Source of the DNA: Betaproteobacteria bacterium
GTDB taxonomy: Bacteria > Pseudomonadota > Gammaproteobacteria > Burkholderiales > SG8-39
Assembly: GCA_009693345.1 (NCBI GenBank)
Contig: SHXL01000027.1
Location: 1 to 19,120, forward strand
Length of the DNA stretch: 19,120 nt
Direction of reading: 5' to 3'
A model generated the notes under the pieces. That model was not told the DNA's origin, ran no database searches, and was given only the letters and a program-made list of their open reading frames with translations. Of the stretch, positions 7,641 to 14,494 are shown piece after piece; position 1 is the first letter of the stretch, and each line of letters starts with the position of its first letter. Both the position numbers and the translations under genes were made by a program.

Positions 7641-8210
7641 ATGAAAACCACTTCGAAGATCTTGGCGGTTGCCGGCGCCCTGCTGCTCCTTGGCGGCTGC
7701 GTCAGCATGCCGAGCGGTCCCGGCGTGATGGTCCTGCCCGGCACCGACAAGAGCTTCGACCAGTTCCGTGCGGACGACGTGGAATGCCGCCAGTTCGCCA
7801 GCAGCCAGGTCGGCGGCAGCACGCCCGACAGCATCGCCGAATCGAGCGGCGTGAAGAGCGCCGCAGTGGGTGCTGTCGTGGGCGCAGCCGCGGGCGCCAT
7901 CATTGGCGGGCATCGCAGCGCGGCCGCCGGCGCAGGTACCGGACTCATCATTGGCGGCGCAGCCGGTGCCGGCGCCGCTTCCAGTTCGCAGCGCACGCTG
8001 CAACAACGCTATGACATCGGCTATACGCAGTGCATGTACGCCAAGGGCCACAAAATTCCTTCCGCCGCGCGCTACGAGAACTCGCGGCGGCCAGTATCGT
8101 CCAATACGACTCCACCACCGCCTCCGCCGACGGCGGGCGCTGTTCCGCCTTCACCGACAGCGGGTGCTTATCCACCTCCAGGCACACCGCCGCCGCCCGG
8201 CGTCAAGTAA
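7641..8210 (+). CDS. Glycine-zipper lipoprotein
   Basis: 189-residue predicted lipoprotein. Signal peptide with lipobox LLLLGGC, lipidated Cys at about residue 20. A Cys-containing segment follows (ECRQFASSQVGGSTPDSIAE), then a glycine-zipper domain at about 72-115 with repeated A/G-rich small-residue motifs, including IIGG twice, which can insert in or line the outer membrane. The C-terminus is a Pro-rich tail with an imperfect repeat around PTAGAxPP. Family members are envelope proteins of uncertain role. The ATG at 7641 is preferred to a TTG three codons earlier. It follows the Tyr-rich protein gene by 16 bases and converges on a small lipoprotein gene six bases away. Confidence 0.85.
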   Translation: MKTTSKILAVAGALLLLGGCVSMPSGPGVMVLPGTDKSFDQFRADDVECRQFASSQVGGSTPDSIAESSGVKSAAVGAVVGAAAGAIIGGHRSAAAGAGTGLIIGGAAGAGAASSSQRTLQQRYDIGYTQCMYAKGHKIPSAARYENSRRPVSSNTTPPPPPPTAGAVPPSPTAGAYPPPGTPPPPGVK

Positions 8211-8232
8211 CGCGGGCTAGCTGGTAGCCGCG
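8211..8232. terminator. Inverted repeat between convergent lipoprotein genes
   Basis: CGCGGGCTA and TAGCCGCG form a stem of eight pairs with one bulged G around a five-base loop, exactly between and over the two convergent stops. There is no T tract, so it is at best a weak bidirectional terminator. Confidence 0.3.
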
Positions 8233-8432
8233 ACGACGGCAAAGCGGCGATACCTGTAGCCGCCCATGCTGCCGTAGCCCGGCAGGGCCCGGCTTACCTT
8301 TTGCTCGACGACCGGCGCCCGCGCCGCATCTGCGTTCACCAGGCTGGCGACCTGCATGCTCGCGCAGCCGCTCATACCGAATACCACCATTCCTGCGCAT
8401 ACCGCGAATGCCGTCTTTTTCATCTTGTTCAT
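8217..8432 (-). CDS. Small lipoprotein, hypothetical
   Basis: 71-residue predicted lipoprotein with a basic N-terminus (MNKMKKTAF), hydrophobic core and lipobox GMSGC with Cys at about residue 22. The mature part is only about 50 residues and ends in a Tyr/Arg stretch (GYGSMGGYRYRRFAVV). The start at 8432 is fixed by an AAGGAG ribosome site (8438-8443, complementary strand) five bases upstream and by the signal peptide. I do not recognise a family. It lies next to two other envelope protein genes, with which it converges, so an envelope role is likely but nothing more specific can be said. Confidence 0.75.
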   Translation of the reverse strand: MNKMKKTAFAVCAGMVVFGMSGCASMQVASLVNADAARAPVVEQKVSRALPGYGSMGGYRYRRFAVVAATS

Positions 8433-8519
8433 GACGTCTCCTTCTTTAAAGCACCGATGACTCTTTGTACCCTCGTCACGAAGAAAGATCGGTTTATTTG
8501 ACGTCAGCTGTGACAAGTT

Positions 8520-8545
8520 CCCGGACGTCCGGACGGACGGCCGGG
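8520..8545 (-). terminator. GC-rich hairpin downstream of DUF1993 gene
   Basis: Arms 8520-8530 and 8535-8545 pair over 11 positions with one mismatch around a four-base loop. It lies 20 bases beyond the minus-strand stop at 8565. No U-run follows, so termination is probable only by position and stem strength. The left half also contains the 12-bp perfect palindrome CCGGACGTCCGG (8521-8532). Confidence 0.4.
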
Positions 8546-8564
8546 TTTAGGGTCCGAGCGGCTG

Positions 8565-9071
8565 CTACGGCGTGCCGATGAAGTCGCCCTTGCCGAGTTC
8601 GACGCCGTTGTGGCGCAGGATGTTGTAGGCGGTGGTCACGTGGAAATAGAAATTCGGCCAGGCGCGGCCGAGCAGGTACTGCATGCCCTTCGAGGGCACA
8701 TCCTTGCCCTGCAGCTTGAGGACGATTTCCTTGTCCTCCGTGCCGTCGATCTGCGCCGCCTTCAGCGTGGCGATGAACGCCAGCGTCTTGGCGATGCGCT
8801 CCTTCAGTTCGTCGAAGGTCTTCTCTGTGTCCTCGTACGCCGGGATGTCCACGCCGGCCAGGCGCGCCACCGCGCCCTTGGCCGTGTCGCAGGCGATCTG
8901 CACCTGGCGCGCCAGCGCGAACATGTCCGGGGAGAGGCGCGCGGAAGTCAGCACCTGCTCGTCGATCTTTTTCGCCACGGCGTGGGCCTTCGCCTTGTCC
9001 AGGATCACGGAGAGATTTTTCAGCGTGTTGGCGAAGCGCGGCGCGCTCGCCTGGTACATGGAAATGTTCAT
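8565..9071 (-). CDS. DUF1993 (DinB-like fold) family protein
   Basis: 168-residue cytoplasmic protein of the DUF1993 family, normal length. Recognised from the N-terminal SMYQASAPRFANTLKNLSVI, the segment RLSPDMFALARQVQIACD, and the C-terminal RAWPNFYFHVTTAYNILRHNGVELGKGDF. The family is thought to adopt a four-helix DinB/YfiT-like bundle; no enzymatic activity is established. An AAAGG ribosome site lies about seven bases before the ATG at 9071. It is divergent from the double cyclic-nucleotide-binding gene by 65 bases and probably monocistronic, given the hairpin behind it. Family call is firm; function unknown. Confidence 0.9.
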   Translation of the reverse strand: MNISMYQASAPRFANTLKNLSVILDKAKAHAVAKKIDEQVLTSARLSPDMFALARQVQIACDTAKGAVARLAGVDIPAYEDTEKTFDELKERIAKTLAFIATLKAAQIDGTEDKEIVLKLQGKDVPSKGMQYLLGRAWPNFYFHVTTAYNILRHNGVELGKGDFIGTP

Positions 9072-9106
9072 CGGATGCCTTTCAGGAGTGGGATTTTCGG
9101 AGCCTT

Positions 9107-9112
9107 TATACT
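9107..9112 (+). promoter_or_regulatory. Possible -10 element for the double cNMP-binding gene
   Basis: TATACT, a near-consensus -10, lies 24 bases before the ATG at 9137, with the G-rich ribosome site AGGGGGAG (9122-9129) between. No clear -35 is seen at the expected spacing. Confidence 0.4.
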
Positions 9113-9136
9113 CTCACATCAAGGGGGAGATGAACG

Positions 9137-9998
9137 ATGGCGACGCAGGATAAGAACGACCTGCCGGCGGCGGGTCGATACTCACCGGCGGTGGCGCTGG
9201 AATTCTTCCAGGCAGCAGGCAAGCCGGAAGACGTCGCGCGGGGCACGGTGATCTTCGCCGAGAACGAAAAGGCGCGGCCGTACCTCTTCATGCGCGACAA
9301 GATGTACCTGCTGCTGGACGGCGAGGTGGACCTGGTGGCGCGCAAGAAGGTCATCGGCACCGTCGCCAGGGGAGGCATCTTCGGCGAGATGGCATCGATC
9401 ACCCACGCCCCACGCCCCGCGCACCGCGAGCGCGGTGGCGAAGACCGCCTGCCGCGTCATCACGCTCGACGACAAACAGTTCCACGACGGCCTGCGCACG
9501 AAGCCGGAGTTCGCGCTGATGCTGATGAGCATGATGATCGGGCGCCTGCGCGAGACCATCGCCAGGCTCGCGGAACAGACCACGCTGCGCGGCGACGCGG
9601 CGATGAAGGAAGCCGTGGTGTTCGACCCGAAGCGCCTCGCCGAACTGGCCGAGGGCCTGTCGAGCGATGAGCCGGTGTATTTCGACCGCGGCAAGAGCAT
9701 CGTGCAGGAAGGCCAGATGGGGTTGCGCATGTACGTCGTCATCGAAGGGCGGGTCGCGGTGTCGATCCTGGGTAGCGGCGTGATCGAGCGGCTAGGGCCC
9801 GGCGGCGCATTCGGGGAACTCGCGCTGGTCGAACACTCGCCCCGCCTCGCCAGCGTGGTGGCGGACACCGATTGCCAGCTGCTGCCGATCAACCGCACCG
9901 CGTTCCTGATGCTGGTAAAGACCAGCCCGGAGTTCGCCGCCTCCCTGCTCGGCCCGCTCGCCGAGCGCCTGCGGCTCCTTACCGCACGCCTGAAGTAG
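9137..9998 (+). pseudogene. Double cyclic-nucleotide-binding-domain protein, frameshifted
   Basis: Two cNMP-binding (CRP-like) domains encoded in two frames. The first frame gives residues 1-92 with VIFAENEKARPYLFMRDKMY and IFGEMASITHAPR, then becomes nonsense. The second frame resumes the same domain (TASAVAKTACRVITLDDKQF), followed by a linker and a complete second domain (IVQEGQMGLRMYVVIEGRVA, FGELALVEHSPRLASVVA). Each phosphate-binding cassette has the expected Glu and Arg. Removing one copy of the 7-bp tandem repeat at 9402-9418 restores a single frame of 284 residues. No DNA-binding or catalytic domain is present, so it would be a small-ligand sensor or adaptor. As written, translation would yield a 177-residue product with a false tail. 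It overlaps the convergent next gene by 20 bases. Confidence 0.88.
9402..9418 (+). repeat. 7-bp tandem repeat (2.4 copies) causing the frameshift
   Basis: The period-7 stretch CCCACGC-CCCACGC-CCC lies inside the first cNMP-binding domain. Two units give a +1 shift; one unit gives ITHAPRTASAVAKTACRV in frame, which matches the family consensus for the phosphate-binding cassette. Confidence 0.9.
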
Positions 9999-10893
9999 CG
10001 CGGCGGGAATCGATCGCGTTTTTCGCGTTGCGCGCGAGGCTTTCGTCGGAGTCCTGCGCGAGGCGGTCCAGAATTTCGCGCGGCGTTGCCTTGTTGTAGG
10101 TGAGGTTCATGCGCGTATAAAGGTTGGGGCTGACCGTTAGCCGCTCGATGACGCGCCGCGGCGTCTGCGGATTGAGCGCGAGGCCCCACTCGATGAGGTA
10201 ATCGGTCGAATCGAACCAGCGCTCAAGCACCGGCATCGGCGTCTTCGGGTTGGCCGCCAGCTCGTGCACCACGCGCGGCGCGTTCGGTTCCGACGCAAGC
10301 CGCGCCAGCGTCTCCGAATCGGTATTCGGGTGGCGCGCGACGAGCCGCATCACCGCGATGCCCTTGCGATTCGATCCCATCACGTCCCAGAGCGAACCTA
10401 TCGGCTCGTAGAGATCGGGATCGCGCAGCGAGGCTATGCGCCGGAGAACGCCCGCATTCGCCGCCGGGTTTTGCGCCAGCGCGCCGAGGAAATACCGGTC
10501 CCGCTTGAACAGCGAATCTTCGTAGGCGCGCCCGAGTTGCGCCACGTCCATGCCCCCGACTTCGCGCACCGCCGTCTCCAGCCGCAGTCCGCGATCGACC
10601 TCGACGATCACCATCGCGGGCAGCGCCGCCGCGATGGCGAGGGCGGCGACCAGTACCAGCGGCGGGCTTTGCACCGCGCCGCGCCAGCGCAGCACGACGT
10701 GGCCGAGGGCGGCGCCCCAGGCGGCGACCGGGATCGCGCCCAGCGCCGCGACCAGCGGCAGGTAGATGAAGCCGAGCGCCGCGGTCGAACTGCCCGACGC
10801 GAAGATGCCCTTCACGGAAAGCGCCGCGGTCACGAGGGCGCCGGCAATGCCCGACCACAATGCCCAGCGCGCCTCGGGCCGTGAGGGGCTCAC
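9979..10893 (-). CDS. Membrane protein with LRV-like repeats
   Basis: 304-residue protein, GTG start at 10893. Three hydrophobic segments at about residues 12-32, 39-68 and 77-97 form a membrane anchor. From about residue 130 the soluble part has degenerate helical repeats of the pattern L-x-x-NP-x-TP-x-x-VL-x-x-L (for example ANPKTPMPVLERWF, ALNPQTPRRVIERL, YNKATPREILDRLA), which resemble leucine-rich-repeat-variant (LRV) repeats used for protein contacts. It starts ten bases after the stop of the upstream truncated gene and overlaps the cNMP-binding gene tail to tail by 20 bases. The alternative is a generic HEAT-like scaffold. Function unknown; a membrane-bound scaffold is my inference. 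Confidence 0.75.
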   Translation of the reverse strand: MSPSRPEARWALWSGIAGALVTAALSVKGIFASGSSTAALGFIYLPLVAALGAIPVAAWGAALGHVVLRWRGAVQSPPLVLVAALAIAAALPAMVIVEVDRGLRLETAVREVGGMDVAQLGRAYEDSLFKRDRYFLGALAQNPAANAGVLRRIASLRDPDLYEPIGSLWDVMGSNRKGIAVMRLVARHPNTDSETLARLASEPNAPRVVHELAANPKTPMPVLERWFDSTDYLIEWGLALNPQTPRRVIERLTVSPNLYTRMNLTYNKATPREILDRLAQDSDESLARNAKNAIDSRRATSGVR

Positions 10894-10903
10894 CGCGGCG
10901 GAT

Positions 10904-11230
10904 TCACTGCGGCGGGCGCACGCCGTCCTTGGAGACCTGCAGGCGCTGCGCGGTCATCCTGCCGTCGGCGGCGACGGTCGCGGCGATGAAGGCGTATTCG
11001 CCCACCACCACCAGCAGCGAGCGGTCGCCCGCCTGCGACGTGACGATCGGTATGTCGGCCGGCACCACCACCCGCTGCGTGCCTTCCTTATAGGCGAGCG
11101 TCAGCTCTCGGCCGTTGCCGGCCACCGCCACAGCGCTCACCGTGCCGTTGGTCATGGTCGAGTTCGGCTGCAGGTCCCAGGGCCGATGGCCTTCGTTGGG
11201 CACCGGGCGCCCGGCGGGAAACAGGTGCAA
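10904..11230 (-). pseudogene. C-terminal half of a beta-domain envelope protein, 5'-truncated
   Basis: The open frame of up to 108 residues (TTG at 11230) carries LHLFPAGRPVPNEGHRPWDL, then TMTNGTVSAV, a GRELTLAYKEGTQRVVVP strand region and ends RLQVSKDGVRPPQ. I recognise this as the C-terminal half of an exported proteobacterial family of about 200 residues, whose N-terminal half carries a signal peptide and a first beta-domain. Homology begins at the LHLFP strand; upstream the frame reads unrelated residues and then runs into the start of dinB at 11275 on the other strand. No ribosome site precedes the TTG. I therefore read it as truncated. It lies ten bases before the LRV-repeat gene and may still share a transcript with it. 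The family is remembered, not searched. Confidence 0.6.
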
Positions 11231-11263
11231 TCCCCTCTCCCTGCGACGAGCGGCACCGGGCGC

Positions 11264-11269
11264 TAAACT
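11264..11269 (+). promoter_or_regulatory. Possible -10 element for dinB
   Basis: TAAACT lies five bases before the dinB ATG at 11275, implying an almost leaderless message. I see no LexA-type CTG-N10-CAG box nearby, so SOS control is not evident. Confidence 0.25.
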
Positions 11270-11274
11270 TTCCC

Positions 11275-12348
11275 ATGGCCGACGCGCTACGCCGCATTAT
11301 CCACCTCGACATGGATGCGTTCTATGCTTCCGTCGAGCAGCGCGACGACCCATCCTTGCGCGGCAAGCCGGTGGCGGTGGGCGGATCGCCGCAATCGCGC
11401 GGCGTGGTGGCCGCCTCGAGCTACGAGGCGCGCAAGTTCGGCGTGCGCTCGGCGATGCCGATGGCGCGCGCCGTGAGGCTGTGCCCAGAGCTGCTCATCG
11501 TGCGGCCTGATTTCGCGCGCTACCGCGCCGCTTCGCAGAAGGTGATGGCGATCCTGCGCGAGTGCACGCCGCTGGTCGAGCCGCTGTCGCTGGACGAGGC
11601 CTACCTCGACGTCACCGAGAACCTCTGGGGCGAGCCGCTCGCCAGCGTGGCCGCGAGGCGATTGAAAACGCAAATTCATGATGCCATCGGCTTGACCGCG
11701 TCCGCCGGGGTGGCGCCCAACAAGTTCCTCGCCAAGATCGCCTCGGGCTGGCGCAAGCCCGACGGCCTCACCGTGATCGCGCCCGAGCGCGTGGAGAGCT
11801 TCCTGCAGGAACTGCCGGTGGAGGCGCTGTGGGGCGTGGGGCCGGTGACGGCGAAGAAGCTGCGCGCGATCGGCGTGCAACGGCTGGTCGACGTGCGTGA
11901 AATAGATGAACTGTCCCTGCAGCAGACGGTCGGCAGCCTGGCCGCATGGCTGCAGCGCCTGTCGCACGGCGACGATCCGCGCGAGGTGAGGCCCGACCGG
12001 CCGTGGAAGTCGATTTCGGCTGAAACGACATTTGCGACGGATTTGCAGGACTTGCAGCGAATGAAGCTTGAGCTCGAAACGCTCTCGAACAAGGTCGTGA
12101 ATTCATTGCAGAAGAAAAACCTGCTGGCGCGGACGGTGACCATCAAGCTGCGCTACAGCGATTTCACCACGGTGACGCGCAGCCACAGCGCCGAACCGAC
12201 GCGCGCGGCGGATGCTTTCGCGGCGCGCGCCGCAGCGCTGCTCGAGCGCACCGATGCCGCCCGCCGCCCGGTACGGCTGCTGGGCGTCGGCGCCCACGGG
12301 CTGGAAGAATCGCAATCCGGCCGCTCGGAACAGCTGCTACTGGAGTAG
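11275..12348 (+). CDS. dinB: DNA polymerase IV (Y-family translesion polymerase)
   Basis: 357-residue Y-family polymerase that copies past DNA lesions with low fidelity. Palm motifs are HLDMDAFYASVE (catalytic Asp12, steric-gate Tyr17) and SLDEAYLDV (Asp107 and Glu108). The finger region has GGSPQSRGVVAASSYEARKFGV, the thumb GLTASAGVAPNKFLAKIAS with a helix-hairpin-helix near LWGVGPVTAKKL, and the little-finger domain follows from about residue 240 (SISAETTF onward). The C-terminus ends in EQLLLE, which may be a degenerate beta-clamp-binding motif. Length is usual for the family. The unknown small protein gene follows 50 bases later. Identification is firm. Confidence 0.97.
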   Translation: MADALRRIIHLDMDAFYASVEQRDDPSLRGKPVAVGGSPQSRGVVAASSYEARKFGVRSAMPMARAVRLCPELLIVRPDFARYRAASQKVMAILRECTPLVEPLSLDEAYLDVTENLWGEPLASVAARRLKTQIHDAIGLTASAGVAPNKFLAKIASGWRKPDGLTVIAPERVESFLQELPVEALWGVGPVTAKKLRAIGVQRLVDVREIDELSLQQTVGSLAAWLQRLSHGDDPREVRPDRPWKSISAETTFATDLQDLQRMKLELETLSNKVVNSLQKKNLLARTVTIKLRYSDFTTVTRSHSAEPTRAADAFAARAAALLERTDAARRPVRLLGVGAHGLEESQSGRSEQLLLE

Positions 12349-12398
12349 CATGAACGTCTTCAACGCATGTTTTTCTTCAATCACAGAGAGCCAAGACC

Positions 12399-12719
12399 AT
12401 GAGTGGTGGTGGAGAAGCCGCACCCGCGCCGGCCGAGAAACCGGTTGCCGCGCCCCCCGTCGATCCCGTCGAGGAACTGGCGAAAAAGATCTATGTCGAA
12501 CTCGCCTCGCAGATCCATGCGCAGCTCGACGGCAAGCCCAAGCCCGACCACTTGAAGGTGGCCGAGATCAGCTTCCGGCTGGCCGAGGCGTTCCAGACGG
12601 GCAACCTCCAGTTCAATACCGCCGCGCGCGCGCGCGCCGATGCCAAGGCCAAGGCAAGCGTGGACGTGAGCAAGATCGAGATCGATTTCGGCGCTGTCGG
12701 GACGGCCGCGAAGAAGTAG
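12399..12719 (+). CDS. Small hypothetical protein, Ala/Pro-rich N-terminus
   Basis: 106-residue protein not recognised. The first 24 residues are Ala/Pro/Gly-rich and look disordered. Residues about 25-85 form amphipathic helix-like sequence (VEELAKKIYVELASQIHAQL, then HLKVAEISFRLAEAFQTGN), and the tail is Lys/Ala-rich with VSKIEIDFG. There is no signal peptide or membrane span. An AGAGAG ribosome site is about nine bases before the ATG. The GC-rich codon pattern continues from its neighbours, and a clean hairpin follows the stop, so a real gene is likely. It sits between dinB and an MFS gene and gives no functional clue. Confidence 0.7.
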   Translation: MSGGGEAAPAPAEKPVAAPPVDPVEELAKKIYVELASQIHAQLDGKPKPDHLKVAEISFRLAEAFQTGNLQFNTAARARADAKAKASVDVSKIEIDFGAVGTAAKK

Positions 12720-12728
12720 CGAAACAGA

Positions 12729-12745
12729 GGGCGCCTCCGGCGCCC
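12729..12745 (+). terminator. Hairpin after small hypothetical gene
   Basis: GGGCGCC and GGCGCCC form a perfect 7-bp stem with a three-base loop, ten bases after the stop at 12719. No T run follows, so it is either an atypical intrinsic terminator or an mRNA-end stabiliser. The next gene has its own possible -10 at 12754. Confidence 0.5.
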
Positions 12746-12753
12746 GATCGCAG

Positions 12754-12759
12754 TATCCT
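12754..12759 (+). promoter_or_regulatory. Possible -10 element for MFS transporter gene
   Basis: TATCCT lies 11 bases before the ATG at 12771 and directly after a terminator-like hairpin, which supports a new transcription unit. No -35 consensus is visible because the expected position falls within the hairpin. Confidence 0.25.
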
Positions 12760-12770
12760 GCCGCGACAGC

Positions 12771-14027
12771 ATGAAACGCGTTTTCTACGGCTGGTGGATG
12801 GTCGGCGCCGGCAGCCTGATTCAGTTCGTGCAGAGCACGCTGCTGCTGCAGTCCTTCGGCGCCTACTTCGCGGTGCTGCGCGACGACCGCGGCTGGTCTA
12901 AGACCGAGCTCTCCGGCGCCGCGGCGCTGCACCAGGTCGAGGCCGCGATCCTCGGTCCGATTCTCGGCTGGGTCATCGACCGCTTCGGCGCGCAATGGAT
13001 GATCCGCAGCGGCGCCGTCCTCTTCGGCACGGGCTTCATCCTGCTCAGCTACGTCGATTCGCTGCTCGCCTTCTACGGCGCCTTTATCGTCACCGCGCTG
13101 GGCGCGAGCCTGTGCGGCTTCTTTCCGCTCAACGTGTCGCTGATCCACTGGTTCGACAGGCACCGCGCCCGGGCGCTGTCGTCGATGCAGCTCGGCATGG
13201 CCGCAGGCGGGCTTTGCGTGCCGCTGGTCGCCTGGGCGCTCGCCGCCTGGGGCTGGCGCGCGACCGCCTTCGCCTCGGGCATCCTGATCATCGCCATCTG
13301 CCTGCCGCTGTCCTTCGTCTTCCGCCGCCGGCCCGAGGATCGCGGGTCGAGCATCGAAGGGGTTGACGCTTCTTCCCGGGAAATCCGGTCTGAGCTGAAA
13401 GATGAAAGCCAAGGTGCCGCCCGCGACTTCACGGCGCGCGAAGCGCTGCGCACGCCCGCGTTCTGGCTGCTGTCGCTCGGCCACGGCTTCGCCCTCTTCG
13501 TCGTGACGGGCGTCAACACGCACGCCATCACGCACATGAAGGAGGGCCTGGGCTACAGCATCGAGACGGCCTCGCTCGTCATCACGCTGCAGACCGTGGC
13601 CCAGCTCTGCGGCGTGGGCGTCGGCGCCTGGATCGGCGACCGCCTCAACAAGCGCCTGATTTCCGCCGCCTGCATGGTCGGCCACATGTCGGGCCTGCTG
13701 TTCCTCACGTATGCCACGACACCGGCCATGGTCGTCGCCTATGCGCTGCTGCACGGCGCCGCCTGGGGGCTGCGCGGGCCGATGATGCAGGCGATCCGCG
13801 CCGACTATTTCGGCCGCAGCGCGATCGGCATGATCCTCGGCCTGTCGTTCATGATCATGCTCGTCGGCCAGGTCGGCGGCCCGATGATCGCCGGCATCAT
13901 GGCCGACTTGAGCGGCAACTACCGCGCGGGATTCACCACGCTTGCCCTGCTCGCCGGGCTGGGCTCGGTGTTCTTCCTGATGGCGGGCCGGCCCGAGCTG
14001 CCTCGCGCGCCGACGGCGGCGTCGTGA
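12771..14027 (+). CDS. MFS transporter
   Basis: 418-residue inner-membrane transporter with about 12 hydrophobic segments in two halves, separated by a charged cytoplasmic loop at about residues 185-225 (RRRPEDRG onward). The opening MKRVFYGWWMVGAGSLIQFV and the helix-2/3 loop GWVIDRFGAQWMIRSGAVL are typical of the monocarboxylate/oxalate-formate-like MFS group found beside catabolic genes. Those transporters move organic anions. It is followed after 26 bases by a carboxymuconolactone-decarboxylase-family gene, suggesting uptake of an aromatic-type acid. The substrate is not determinable. Family certain. Confidence 0.93.
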   Translation: MKRVFYGWWMVGAGSLIQFVQSTLLLQSFGAYFAVLRDDRGWSKTELSGAAALHQVEAAILGPILGWVIDRFGAQWMIRSGAVLFGTGFILLSYVDSLLAFYGAFIVTALGASLCGFFPLNVSLIHWFDRHRARALSSMQLGMAAGGLCVPLVAWALAAWGWRATAFASGILIIAICLPLSFVFRRRPEDRGSSIEGVDASSREIRSELKDESQGAARDFTAREALRTPAFWLLSLGHGFALFVVTGVNTHAITHMKEGLGYSIETASLVITLQTVAQLCGVGVGAWIGDRLNKRLISAACMVGHMSGLLFLTYATTPAMVVAYALLHGAAWGLRGPMMQAIRADYFGRSAIGMILGLSFMIMLVGQVGGPMIAGIMADLSGNYRAGFTTLALLAGLGSVFFLMAGRPELPRAPTAAS

Positions 14028-14053
14028 ACCAGATCATGTGACCGGAGATACAA

Positions 14054-14479
14054 ATGGCGAAAACCAGGCAGAGGGCGAAATCGAAGAGCAAGAAGAGGGT
14101 CACGCGCAGCAAAGCCTACGTCGAGGGGTTGAAGATCCGCCGCCGCTGGCTCGGCAAGGCCTACGTCGACAAGGCGTTCCGCGACGCCGACGACTTCACC
14201 ATCGACCTGCAGCACTGGGTCACCGAGCACGCCTGGGGCGCGAGCTGGGCGCGCGGCGTGCTGCCGCTGAAGACGCGCGCCTTCATGAACCTCGCCATGA
14301 TCTCGGCGCTCAACCGGCCGCACGAGCTGGAGATCCACCTGCGCGCGGCGATCCGCAACGGCATGACCACGCAGGAAATCAAGGAAGCGTTCCTGCACGT
14401 CGCCGTCTACTGCGGCGCGCCAGCGGCCCTCGACAGCTTCAGGATCGCGAAAAAGATCTTCGCCGAGAAGCGCGGTTGA
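14054..14479 (+). CDS. Carboxymuconolactone decarboxylase (PcaC-like) family protein
   Basis: 141-residue protein of the CMD/AhpD family. Residues about 36-138 hold the domain, with HELEIHLRAAIRNGMTTQEI (90-109) and the following EAFLHVAVYCGAPAALDSF, as in gamma-carboxymuconolactone decarboxylases. The CxxC pair of AhpD-type peroxidases is absent, so a thiol peroxidase role is unlikely. Residues 3-20 are an unusual Lys/Arg-rich tail not normal for PcaC. The ATG is supported by GGAG seven bases upstream. It is probably cotranscribed with the upstream MFS transporter. The real pathway reaction is unproven, as many CMD-family proteins are not true PcaC. Confidence 0.88.
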   Translation: MAKTRQRAKSKSKKRVTRSKAYVEGLKIRRRWLGKAYVDKAFRDADDFTIDLQHWVTEHAWGASWARGVLPLKTRAFMNLAMISALNRPHELEIHLRAAIRNGMTTQEIKEAFLHVAVYCGAPAALDSFRIAKKIFAEKRG

Positions 14480-14494
14480 AACGCGGGTCCGCGG

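Noticed and set aside
8498..8516. Imperfect inverted repeat upstream of the small lipoprotein gene
   Set aside because: Only the outer five positions pair, with a mismatch; the inner TGACGTCA and CAGCTG are short palindromes expected by chance.
11231..11274. LexA box upstream of dinB
   Set aside because: No CTG-N10-CAG arrangement with a convincing centre was found.
12381..13754. 457-residue minus-strand open frame
   Set aside because: Antisense to the small hypothetical and MFS genes; composition is that of a codon-bias shadow.
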